Assembly (NCBI GenBank): GCA_959022495.1
Contig: CAUEYX010000017.1
Coordinates: 1-58,882, forward strand
Origin: an uncultured Lachnospiraceae bacterium
GTDB lineage: Bacteria; Bacillota; Clostridia; Lachnospirales; Lachnospiraceae
Length of the DNA: 58,882 nucleotides
Direction of reading: 5' to 3'
This document shows positions 24,434 to 32,068 of this stretch, one piece after another. Position numbers and translations under genes: made by a program. Every line of letters starts with the position of its first letter. Position 1 is the first letter of the stretch. The notes under the pieces are model-generated. The model was not told the origin of the DNA and did not search any database. It saw only the letters and a list, made by a program, of their open reading frames with translations.

Positions 24434-25170
24434 ATCAGATTGTGCTGACAGGCATGGTGCTGTCCACTATGCCGGTGGGAGAATATGACCGGCGGGTGGT
24501 CATACTGACAAAAGAACAGGGAAAGATCTCTGCATTTGCAAAGGGATCGCGGCGGCCAAACAGCCCGCTTGTAGGTGCGGTGAACCCATTTTCATTTGGC
24601 GAGTTCACAATGTACGAGGGACGGAGTTCTTATACGATTCAGTCTGTCAGCATTTCGAACTATTTTGCAGAGCTGAGGGCAGATATTACTGCGGCTTATT
24701 ATGGCTTCTATTTTCTGGAATTTACGGATTATTATACGAAAGAATTCAATGACGAACGGGACATGCTGAAACTTCTCTATCAAACGCTGCGTGCGCTGCT
24801 TAATCCGCGTATTCCCAATCTGCTTATCCGCTGTATATTCGAGCTGAAAGCGCTGACGATCAATGGACAGGCCCCCCAGGTATTCCAGTGTGTCATATGC
24901 GGGGACAAAGAACGCTCTACTGTGTTCAGTGCTGTAAAGGGCGGTCTGGTATGTGGCGAGTGCGGCAGAGATGTGATAGACGGAATGATGCTGGATAACT
25001 CGACTATATATAGCATGCAATATATAGAATCCAGCACGATAGAAAGGTTATATACATTTACAGTGACAGACAAAGTACTTAAGGAGCTGAGTAAAGTTAT
25101 GGAACGGCTTATGGAGATTTACGTAAATAAAAGATTCAAATCATTAGAAATATTGGAGACTCTGCTTTGA
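24430..25170 (+). CDS. recO: DNA repair protein RecO
   Basis: 246 residues, family length. N-terminal OB fold (GMVLSTMPVGEYDRRVVILT, FAKGSRRPNSPLVGAV) and a C-terminal helical domain with a four-cysteine zinc site (CVICGDKE and CGECG). RecO loads RecA with RecF and RecR in recombinational repair. GTG start overlaps the previous stop (GTGA), preceded by AAAGGAA, so translation is coupled. Confidence 0.94.
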   Translation: MNQIVLTGMVLSTMPVGEYDRRVVILTKEQGKISAFAKGSRRPNSPLVGAVNPFSFGEFTMYEGRSSYTIQSVSISNYFAELRADITAAYYGFYFLEFTDYYTKEFNDERDMLKLLYQTLRALLNPRIPNLLIRCIFELKALTINGQAPQVFQCVICGDKERSTVFSAVKGGLVCGECGRDVIDGMMLDNSTIYSMQYIESSTIERLYTFTVTDKVLKELSKVMERLMEIYVNKRFKSLEILETLL

Positions 25171-25258
25171 AATGCTGCTTGAAAGAACATAACATTGGTT
25201 TACAGCGTAACAGTGCCAATCGCTGCGCGGAAGTACATAAGAAAAAGAGGGCAGATAT

Positions 25259-27160
25259 ATGAGCTTAGAGAAACTGACACAGACAGGGCTGATACATGAA
25301 ATTGAAGATGTTTCGGCAGGTCCCCATAGCAGCAAATTTTGTTTTGTATTGGGGGCAGGAGCATCTAAGACATCGGGGATAAAAACAGGGCAGGAGCTTG
25401 TCGATATCTGGGAAAAGGAAATGCTGGAAAGAAACCAGGCGGCACATTCAGCATGGAAACAGGCGAATGGGATTACGGAAAAGAATAAATATAGTTTTTA
25501 CAGCCAGTACTACGAAGAACGCTATAAAAAACGGCCTATGGACGGCTTGAACTTTCTTGAAAAGATGATGGAAAATGTACATCCTAATGTAGGATATGTA
25601 GTTCTTGCCCACCTGCTCGCTGCCAGTGTCCATAACGTAGTAATTACTACGAATTTTGACCATCTTATTGAAGATGCATTGAATTATTATGAGAAATCAA
25701 TGCCGTTAGTGATAGGGCATGAGAGCCTTGCGCATTACATAACGAAAGAAATTACACGGCCGACGATTATAAAAATACACAGAGACCTTTTGTTTGACCC
25801 GAAAAATACAGCAAAGGATGTAGGGGTTCTGCATGAGTCATGGGAAAAAGCCCTGGATATCGTATTCTCTGAGTTTCATCCTATATTTATCGGATATGCC
25901 GGAAATGATAAAAGTCTGATGGACTATCTGATAAAAAATAAAGAGAAATTCTGTTCGGGCAAATGGAAGTTCCCTTATTGGACATTTTACAAATCAGACA
26001 TTGTTCCGGAAGGACAGGTAAAAGAATTTTTGGAAGGGACAGATGGATATTACATAAACTGCAATGGATTTGATGAACTGCTGTGCCTGCTGGGGGCTGA
26101 GACAGGGTATCAGATGCCTACGGAAAAGGTCTTCTTAGAAGATACAAGAATCAGGTACCATAAATTGTGTGAAGCATTTCAAAGCATAGTATCCGCGAAA
26201 GATTCCGATAAGAAGCGGGAAGGGGAACCGGCAGGAAAAGGCCAGGTGGCGGATACGGTGGGCGAGGCGGTCCAGAAAATTACCAGCCAGTCGGAACTTG
26301 ACCAGGATTATATAAAAGCGAATATATTACATAATGAAGGGAAATATGACGAATCTCTTAAAATAAGAAGAATTTTAGCAGCCAAAGAGCCTGAGAATGC
26401 GAAGTACCATGACAATTTATCTACCACTCTGCACGAAATGGGAAGGTATAAAGAAGCGGAAGAAGAAGCCCGAAAAGCTGTGGAGCTGGAGCCTGAAAAT
26501 GCGCGTTATCATGATAACTTATCAACAACTCTGCATGAGATGGGAAGGTATGAAGAAGCAGTAGAAGAATCGAGAAAAGCCACAGAACTGGAGCCTGAAA
26601 ATGCAGATTATCATGACAGCTTGTCCACGACTCTGCATAAAATGGGGCGATATGAGGAGGCAGAAAAAGAGTCGAGAAAAGCTGTAAATCTGGAGCCTGA
26701 AAATGCGAGTTATCATGATGGACTGGGAATAACTCTGCATGAAATGGGGAGATACGGCGAGGCAGAAAAAGAAGCGCGCAGAGCAGTTGAGCTGGAGCCT
26801 GAAAATGCGCGTTATCATGACAGCCTGTCTACGACTCTGCATAAAATGGGCAGGTATGATGAGGCCGAAGCGGGATCAAGAAAAGCTGTTGCAATAGAAC
26901 CCAGAAACGCAGTGTATCATAATAATCTGGGAATAACGCTGCATGAAATGAAAAGATATGAAGAAGCGAAAGAAGAAAAGAAAAAAGCAGTGGAACTGGC
27001 CCCTGAAAAGGCACGTTATCATAACAGTCTCGGTTTAACACTGGATGCGATGAAAAATTACGGAGAAGCCGAGAAGGAATTGAGGAAAGCCGCGCAGCTG
27101 GCGCCGGAGAATGGAAAGTATCAAAATGATTTGAAGAACTTTTTTAATAGAGAAAAATAG
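25259..27160 (+). CDS. SIR2-like NADase domain fused to TPR repeats
   Basis: 633 residues. The SIR2-like (SIR2_2-type) domain covers about residues 25-290: the nucleotide loop is FVLGAGASKTSG (Gly32-Ser36), TTNFDHLIED has the Asn132/Asp134 pair, IKIHRDLL carries the catalytic-His position His174 (normally followed by Gly, here Arg175), and IGYAGNDKSLMDYL closes the fold. A Lys/Glu-rich linker (320-345) leads to a TPR array: one degenerate unit, then seven 34-residue units (381-618) with the pattern YHxxLxxTLHEMGRYxEAE. SIR2 domains in bacterial defence proteins hydrolyse NAD upon phage sensing; TPR arrays serve as sensors. Placed alone between recO and glyS; no partner gene seen. Defence is inference. 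Confidence 0.8.
   Translation: MSLEKLTQTGLIHEIEDVSAGPHSSKFCFVLGAGASKTSGIKTGQELVDIWEKEMLERNQAAHSAWKQANGITEKNKYSFYSQYYEERYKKRPMDGLNFLEKMMENVHPNVGYVVLAHLLAASVHNVVITTNFDHLIEDALNYYEKSMPLVIGHESLAHYITKEITRPTIIKIHRDLLFDPKNTAKDVGVLHESWEKALDIVFSEFHPIFIGYAGNDKSLMDYLIKNKEKFCSGKWKFPYWTFYKSDIVPEGQVKEFLEGTDGYYINCNGFDELLCLLGAETGYQMPTEKVFLEDTRIRYHKLCEAFQSIVSAKDSDKKREGEPAGKGQVADTVGEAVQKITSQSELDQDYIKANILHNEGKYDESLKIRRILAAKEPENAKYHDNLSTTLHEMGRYKEAEEEARKAVELEPENARYHDNLSTTLHEMGRYEEAVEESRKATELEPENADYHDSLSTTLHKMGRYEEAEKESRKAVNLEPENASYHDGLGITLHEMGRYGEAEKEARRAVELEPENARYHDSLSTTLHKMGRYDEAEAGSRKAVAIEPRNAVYHNNLGITLHEMKRYEEAKEEKKKAVELAPEKARYHNSLGLTLDAMKNYGEAEKELRKAAQLAPENGKYQNDLKNFFNREK
26399..27112 (+). repeat. Seven tandem 102-base TPR units
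   Basis: Seven in-frame copies of 102 bases encode near-identical 34-residue TPR units of the SIR2 protein. Conservation is visible at DNA level (CTGGAGCCTGAAAATGC and TATCATGA recur), so units have probably expanded by recent duplication and could vary in copy number by recombination. Confidence 0.85.
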
Positions 27161-27288
27161 ATGAGCACAGCGATTCGCAGTGGGTGAAGAGATGGAAGGC
27201 AGACTATAGAAGCGGCAGCCATATTTGGAAAACAGGCATAAGGAAATCATTTTTGATTATGGCGGTCTGATTCATGCTCCTGTATCTC

Positions 27289-27317
27289 TTGAAAAATACG
27301 GAAGTACCCGGTATAAT
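27289..27317 (+). promoter_or_regulatory. Promoter of glyS
   Basis: TTGAAA (27289-27294), 17-base spacer, TATAAT (27312-27317). Only about 35 bases separate it from the start codon, so there is no room for a T-box leader, in contrast to many Firmicute aminoacyl-tRNA synthetase genes. Confidence 0.75.
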
Positions 27318-27354
27318 AAGTAGCGATTGAAAAAAGAATGTGAGGAACATAACT

Positions 27355-28755
27355 ATGGTTGAAAAGACAATGGATAAGATTGTAGCCCTCGCCAAATCCC
27401 GCGGATTTGTGTATCCGGGCTCGGAGATCTACGGCGGGCTTGCGAACACATGGGATTATGGCAATCTTGGCGTGGAGCTGAAGAATAATGTAAAAAAAGC
27501 ATGGTGGAAAAAGTTTGTACAGGAGAATCCTTACAATGTAGGTGTTGACTGTGCAATCCTGATGAATCCGCAGACTTGGGTGGCTTCCGGACATTTGGGC
27601 GGGTTCAGCGATCCGCTGATGGACTGTAAAGAATGCCATGAACGTTTCCGTGCGGATAAATTGATCGAGGACTACTGTGAGGAAAAGGGGATTGCGCTGG
27701 AAGGCTCTGTTGACGGATGGTCACAGGAGCAGATGACAGCGTTTATCGAGGAGCACCAGATCCCATGTCCTACATGCGGCAGGCATAATTTTACGGACAT
27801 CCGCCAGTTCAACCTGATGTTCAAAACATTCCAGGGAGTAACGGAGGATGCAAAAAATACCGTTTATTTAAGGCCGGAGACTGCGCAGGGGATCTTTGTG
27901 AATTTTAAGAATGTACAGCGCACCTCCAGGAAGAAGCTTCCTTTCGGTATTGCTCAGATCGGTAAATCTTTCCGAAATGAGATTACGCCAGGTAATTTTA
28001 CATTCCGTACCAGAGAGTTTGAGCAGATGGAACTTGAGTTCTTCTGTAAGCCGGATACGGACCTTGAATGGTTTAATTACTGGAAGAGTTTCTGCCTGAA
28101 CTGGCTGTCCTCTCTTGGCCTGAAGGAGGAAGAGGTACGCTACCGCGACCACGATAAAGAGGAGTTGTCCTTTTACAGCAAAGCGACCACTGACGTGGAA
28201 TTTCTTTTCCCATTTGGATGGGGGGAATTGTGGGGGATTGCAGACCGTACAGATTATGACCTGACACAGCACCAGAATGTATCGGGGCAGGATCTCACAT
28301 ATTTTGATGATGAAGCAAAGGAAAAATATATTCCGTACGTAATCGAACCGTCTCTCGGCGCGGACCGTATGGTTCTGGCATTCTTGTGCAGTGCGTATGA
28401 CGAGGAGAATATCGGTACCGAAGAAAAGCCGGATATGCGTACAGTTCTTCATTTCCATCCGGCGCTGGCCCCGGTGAAAATCGGTGTGCTGCCGCTGTCT
28501 AAGAAGCTCAATGAGGGAGCGGAGAAGATCTATGCAGAGCTGTGTAAATATTATAATTGTGAGTTCGATGACCGCGGCAATATCGGGAAACGTTACCGCC
28601 GTCAGGATGAGATCGGGACACCGTTCTGTGTGACTTATGACTTTGAGTCAGAAGAAGATGGAGCTGTTACGGTACGTGACCGTGATACAATGGAGCAGGA
28701 GCGGGTTAAGATCGAGGATCTGAAAGCATATTTTGAGAAAAAATTTGAATGGTAA
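27355..28755 (+). CDS. glyS: Glycyl-tRNA synthetase, single-chain type
   Basis: 466 residues of the class II homodimeric (alpha2) GlyRS. Motif 1 region begins SRGFVYPGSEIYGGLANTWDYG, motif 2 includes FRNEITPGNFTFRTREFEQME, motif 3 is PSLGADRMVLAFL, and the anticodon-binding domain starts near LAPVKIGVLPL. It charges tRNA-Gly with glycine. An in-frame ATG five codons upstream exists; ATG 27355 is preferred for its family match (MVEKTMDKIVALAKSRGF). A RAYT element follows its stop after six bases. Confidence 0.96.
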   Translation: MVEKTMDKIVALAKSRGFVYPGSEIYGGLANTWDYGNLGVELKNNVKKAWWKKFVQENPYNVGVDCAILMNPQTWVASGHLGGFSDPLMDCKECHERFRADKLIEDYCEEKGIALEGSVDGWSQEQMTAFIEEHQIPCPTCGRHNFTDIRQFNLMFKTFQGVTEDAKNTVYLRPETAQGIFVNFKNVQRTSRKKLPFGIAQIGKSFRNEITPGNFTFRTREFEQMELEFFCKPDTDLEWFNYWKSFCLNWLSSLGLKEEEVRYRDHDKEELSFYSKATTDVEFLFPFGWGELWGIADRTDYDLTQHQNVSGQDLTYFDDEAKEKYIPYVIEPSLGADRMVLAFLCSAYDEENIGTEEKPDMRTVLHFHPALAPVKIGVLPLSKKLNEGAEKIYAELCKYYNCEFDDRGNIGKRYRRQDEIGTPFCVTYDFESEEDGAVTVRDRDTMEQERVKIEDLKAYFEKKFEW

Positions 28756-28761
28756 TTATTC

Positions 28762-28796
28762 GGGGACGTAGTAAAATCCGATTTTACTACGTCCCC
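28762..28796. repeat. Left outer palindrome of the RAYT element
   Basis: GGGGACGTAGTAAAAT (28762-28777), CCG loop and ATTTTACTACGTCCCC (28781-28796): a perfect 16-base stem. The same hairpin in slightly mutated form lies at the other side of the transposase gene (29659-29692). Confidence 0.9.
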
Positions 28797-28809
28797 AAAT
28801 AAAAATGAT

Positions 28810-28840
28810 TACGTCCCGGATTGAATTTTACCCTGTCCCA
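28810..28840 (+). repeat. Left 31-base inner inverted repeat
   Basis: It starts TACGTCCCGG and ends ACCCTGTCCCA, and is the reverse complement of 29636-29666 with a single central mismatch. It contains the ACGTCCC end also present in the outer hairpins. Confidence 0.88.
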
Positions 28841-28861
28841 AACTATGAAAGGGGTGACAGG

Positions 28862-29629
28862 ATGCCGCGTACCGCACGCAAAAGAAGCAGCACGGATTTA
28901 TACCATGTGATTGCAAGAGGGATTAATAAAGAGCCTATTTTTAAACAGAAAAGAGAAAAGAACAATTTCATAAGACTTCTTCAGAAGCATCTTAAAGATC
29001 GTGATATTGAAATATATGCGTATGTTATTATGTCTACGCATTTTCATATTCTGATTCGCGTTGATCTGAAACTCTTATCTAGTTACTTAGCCATTGTCTT
29101 GGCAGAATTTGCAGAATATTACAACTTTAAACACAATCGAAACGGGCATGTTTTTCAGGATAGATTTAAAAGTGAATGTGTGGAAACACAGCAGTATTTC
29201 TGGAATTGTATTAGATATATTCATATGAATCCGGTTAATGCCAATATAATAAAAACACCTTTGAATTATACTTTTTCAAGCCTTAAAGAATATGAATCGG
29301 GAAAAAGTCGGATAATACATCCTAAAGCAATAGAAGTTTACAGGTCAGAATTTACAGATTTTAACGAATTTCTTACTTTTCACAAAAAGGCACAGAGTCA
29401 GGTTTTTATTGATATACCGGAAGAGGTGGAAGGGCAGCTTGTAAAGGTGGCATTAAATCTTCTTAATCAAGAGGCATATTTAAAGGGACTTGAGGGACCT
29501 CATGAGATCATTGAAAGCCTAGAAATGAGACGCCAGTATAAACAAAAACTTCAGAAAGAATTAAGGATATCAAAAGCAAAATCTGAGCGATTGTATCAAT
29601 GTGTGAAAAGTTGTATAATTGAAAAATAG
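28862..29629 (+). CDS. REP-associated tyrosine transposase (RAYT, Y1 HUH family)
   Basis: 255 residues. The Y1 transposase core shows the HUH motif His60-Phe61-His62 (STHFHILIRV), the GHVFQDRFKSE segment typical of RAYTs and the catalytic Tyr119 in RYIHMNPVNANI. A C-terminal helical extension (about 150-255) is usual for this clade. It nicks single-stranded DNA at hairpins and can move REP sequences. Start ATG 28862 is preceded by AAAGGGG; codons further upstream belong to the inner inverted repeat. Composition is more AT-rich than glyS, consistent with acquired DNA. Flanked by inverted repeats on both sides. Confidence 0.9.
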   Translation: MPRTARKRSSTDLYHVIARGINKEPIFKQKREKNNFIRLLQKHLKDRDIEIYAYVIMSTHFHILIRVDLKLLSSYLAIVLAEFAEYYNFKHNRNGHVFQDRFKSECVETQQYFWNCIRYIHMNPVNANIIKTPLNYTFSSLKEYESGKSRIIHPKAIEVYRSEFTDFNEFLTFHKKAQSQVFIDIPEEVEGQLVKVALNLLNQEAYLKGLEGPHEIIESLEMRRQYKQKLQKELRISKAKSERLYQCVKSCIIEK

Positions 29630-29635
29630 TATAAA

Positions 29636-29666
29636 TGGGACAGGGTAAAATTGAATCCGGGACGTA
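29636..29666 (+). repeat. Right 31-base inner inverted repeat
   Basis: It starts TGGGACAGGG and ends CCGGGACGTA, pairing with 28810-28840 (30 of 31 bases). Its end overlaps the start of the right outer hairpin. Confidence 0.88.
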
Positions 29667-29692
29667 GTGAAATTCGATTTTACTACGTCCCC
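29659..29692. repeat. Right outer palindrome of the RAYT element
   Basis: GGGACGTAGTGAAAT, a three-base loop and ATTTTACTACGTCCC, with one G-T wobble. Nearly the same as 28762-28796. It ends just before the ribosome site of the aminopeptidase gene and may affect its mRNA. Confidence 0.85.
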
Positions 29693-29716
29693 AAACAAAA
29701 AAGAAAGGCGGCTATC

Positions 29717-31159
29717 ATGGAGAAGAATAATATATGGAACACATACAGCAGTGAGCAGTTAAAAGAATTAGAAGACATTAATCAAAGGTATAAGTCCTGC
29801 CTGGATGCCGGCAAGACAGAACGCGAATGCGTGGAGCTGAGCATCCGAATGGCCGAGGCGGCAGGATACCGCAGGCTGACAGAGGTAATGACGGCGGGAG
29901 ACCGCTTAAAAGCCGGAGACAAAGTCTATGCCGTAAATATGGATAAGATGCTGGCCCTGTTCCGCATTGGCAGCCAGCCGATTTCAGCTGGCATGAATAT
30001 TCTGGGGGCGCACATTGACTCTCCGCGTATCGATATAAAGCAGAATCCACTCTATGAAAATGAAGGGTTCGCTTATCTCGATACACATTACTATGGCGGT
30101 ATCAAAAAATATCAGTGGGTGGCACAGCCGCTTTCCCTCCACGGGGTCATTGTGAAAAAGGACGGCACAGTTCAAAAGGTAAATATCGGGGAAGCGGAGG
30201 ATGATCCGGTCTTTGTAATCACAGATCTGCTCGTACATCTCGCACAGGAGCAGCTTGAGAAAAAGGCATCCAAGGTCATTGACGGAGAGAAACTGGACCT
30301 TCTTATAGGCAACCGTCCCGCAGATGAAGTGATAGAAGAACTGGCGGCAGAGAACAGCGGGGATGGAGCCCGGGAGAAATCCAAAGATATAGCCGCTCAG
30401 AAAGAAGCTGTCAAAGCGAATATCCTGAATCTTTTAGAAGAAACGTACGGTATGGATGAAGAAGATTTCCTTTCCGCGGAGCTGGAGATTGTTCCAGCAG
30501 GCCGGGCAAGAGACTGCGGTTTTGACCGCAGCATGATCCTTTCCTATGGCCAGGACGACCGTGTGTGCGCATTCACCTCACTTTTTGCTATGCTGGATGT
30601 AGATGAAGCGGAAAAGACAGGCTGCTGCCTTCTGGTGGATAAAGAAGAGATCGGCAGTGTGGGCGCGACCGGAATGCATTCAAAATTTTTCGAAAATACA
30701 GTGGCAGAACTGGTGGCGCTCACCGAGGGTGAATCCGAGCTGAAGGTAAGGAGAGCCCTGATGAATTCCCACATGCTCTCATCAGATGTAAGCGCGGGGT
30801 ACGATCCCATGTATGCGGAAGCATTTGAAAAGAGAAGCTCTGCATTTTTAGCAAAAGGCATCACGTTCAACAAATTCACCGGAAGCCGGGGAAAATCAGG
30901 GTCCAATGATGCCAATGCAGAATATATTGCTGCGCTGAGAAAAACTATGGACGACGCGGGCGTTGCCTATCAGTTTGCCGAACTTGGAAGGGTAGACCTT
31001 GGCGGGGGCGGCACGATTGCCTACATCATGGCAAATTACGGGATGGAAGTGATTGACAGCGGTGTCGCCGTGCTGAATATGCACGCTCCCTATGAAGTTT
31101 CCAGCAAGGCAGATGTGTATGAAGCAGTGAAGGGGTACCGGGCATTTCTGAAAATGTAA
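29717..31159 (+). CDS. M18 family aminopeptidase
   Basis: 480 residues of the dodecameric M18 (aspartyl aminopeptidase-like) family. The co-catalytic zinc site is visible: the His of GAHIDSPRID, the DKEEIGS motif with catalytic Glu near residue 315, Asp in SSDVSAGYDP, and the C-terminal His in NMHAPYE. It removes N-terminal residues from peptides in the cytosol. The ATG at 29717 follows GAAAGG; the frame opens upstream inside the RAYT right end. Promoter not obvious; transcription may come through the element. Confidence 0.93.
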   Translation: MEKNNIWNTYSSEQLKELEDINQRYKSCLDAGKTERECVELSIRMAEAAGYRRLTEVMTAGDRLKAGDKVYAVNMDKMLALFRIGSQPISAGMNILGAHIDSPRIDIKQNPLYENEGFAYLDTHYYGGIKKYQWVAQPLSLHGVIVKKDGTVQKVNIGEAEDDPVFVITDLLVHLAQEQLEKKASKVIDGEKLDLLIGNRPADEVIEELAAENSGDGAREKSKDIAAQKEAVKANILNLLEETYGMDEEDFLSAELEIVPAGRARDCGFDRSMILSYGQDDRVCAFTSLFAMLDVDEAEKTGCCLLVDKEEIGSVGATGMHSKFFENTVAELVALTEGESELKVRRALMNSHMLSSDVSAGYDPMYAEAFEKRSSAFLAKGITFNKFTGSRGKSGSNDANAEYIAALRKTMDDAGVAYQFAELGRVDLGGGGTIAYIMANYGMEVIDSGVAVLNMHAPYEVSSKADVYEAVKGYRAFLKM

Positions 31160-31349
31160 CAGATACCCCCTCATGAAATAGAGCGTGAATTTACCGTGCT
31201 GTTCCGCCACGAAGAACAGCCTTCCGGCTCTGGCAGATGAACGCTTCCAATTATATCCAGACATATCCTGTACGATTCCCGGGATTTATCGTTGCGGCAT
31301 ATCCAGGCTTATGATAAAATAACGGTATCTTACAAAAGGGGGAATTCTT

Positions 31350-31814
31350 ATGAAGAAACAATTATGCGCGCTTCTTGCAGGTGCTGCCATGCTGTCCCTG
31401 ACTGCGTGCGGCGGTGGGAAAGAAGTACAGAATGCCGCTTCTGCTACTCTGGAGCAGAACGGAGTGACGATGACCATGTCTTTTGACGCGAAGGGTGATG
31501 TAGTGACAAAGATCACTCAGGAGTCCGTAATTGACCTGTCCGGTTATACGGATGAAATGATCGATGAGATCAATGCTACCGTGGAGACAGCAAAAGAGAC
31601 TTACGCCGCGCTGGATGGCGTCGAGTACAGCTGTGAGGAAGAGGACGGGAAGCTTGTAGAGACGATCGTGATTCCGACAGATAAAGAGACACTGCAGAAT
31701 GTAGTTGACCAGGGGCTGCTCCCTGTGGATGATGAAAATGTCACACAGCTTTCTCTGAAAGCGACGACAGAGAATCTGGAAGACTCAGGCTGGACGGTCA
31801 CTACCGCGGATTAA
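31350..31814 (+). CDS. DUF1307 lipoprotein (YehR-like)
   Basis: 154 residues. Signal peptide with lipobox LTAC and Cys20, then the DUF1307/YehR domain (ATLEQNGVTMTMSFDAKGDV, VIDLSGYTDEMIDEINATVE). Such proteins are surface lipoproteins of unknown role. AAAAGGGGG precedes the start, and a weak promoter (TTGCGG, 17 bases, TAAAAT at 31315-31320) is nearby. Stand-alone gene closed by a terminator. Confidence 0.87.
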   Translation: MKKQLCALLAGAAMLSLTACGGGKEVQNAASATLEQNGVTMTMSFDAKGDVVTKITQESVIDLSGYTDEMIDEINATVETAKETYAALDGVEYSCEEEDGKLVETIVIPTDKETLQNVVDQGLLPVDDENVTQLSLKATTENLEDSGWTVTTAD

Positions 31815-31864
31815 AACAGCACAGGCTGAGAAGTGGTTTATAACACTGTGAACACCTTGCATAT

Positions 31865-31914
31865 AAAGATGCTTTTTCTGTGAAGAACCTGATTCATGAA
31901 AAGAGCATCTTTTT
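31865..31914 (+). terminator. Terminator of the YehR-like gene
   Basis: AAAGATGC (31865-31872) pairs with GCATCTTT (31905-31912), extended by TTTTTC against GAAAAG with a bulged A, then TTTTTCT. A strong stem-loop with a T tail. Confidence 0.7.
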
Positions 31915-31982
31915 CTGTTCGAAATCCGATAAAGATGTTGTCTGATTTTGGTAAAGATTATGCATATTTACGGACAAAACGC

Positions 31983-32011
31983 TTGACGCATGTCTGCAAA
32001 ACCATTAGAAT
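31983..32011 (+). promoter_or_regulatory. Promoter of ppdK
   Basis: TTGACG (31983-31988), 17-base spacer, TAGAAT (32006-32011), about 58 bases upstream of the start codon. Confidence 0.65.
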
Positions 32012-32068
32012 ATTATATGCGAATTATTGCGAAAATATTTGCAAATTTTTTGAGGAGGTCATTGGAAC

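Larger units (their letters stand above)
28762..29692 (+). mobile_element. RAYT/REP element
   Basis: A 931-base unit consists of a left hairpin, a 31-base inverted repeat, the RAYT gene, the matching 31-base inverted repeat and a right hairpin. The layout is what is expected when a REP-associated tyrosine transposase is framed by the palindromes it recognises. The element is inserted between glyS and the M18 aminopeptidase without breaking either gene, and its right hairpin ends 24 bases before the aminopeptidase start. Confidence 0.85.

Noticed and set aside
26399..27112. Regular tandem repeats as a CRISPR array
   Set aside because: The 102-base units are in frame and encode TPR motifs; there are no unique spacers or cas genes.
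27161..27354. T-box riboswitch upstream of glyS
   Set aside because: The only good promoter lies about 40 bases before the start codon, leaving no room for a T-box leader, and no AGGGTGGNACCGCG-like element was found.
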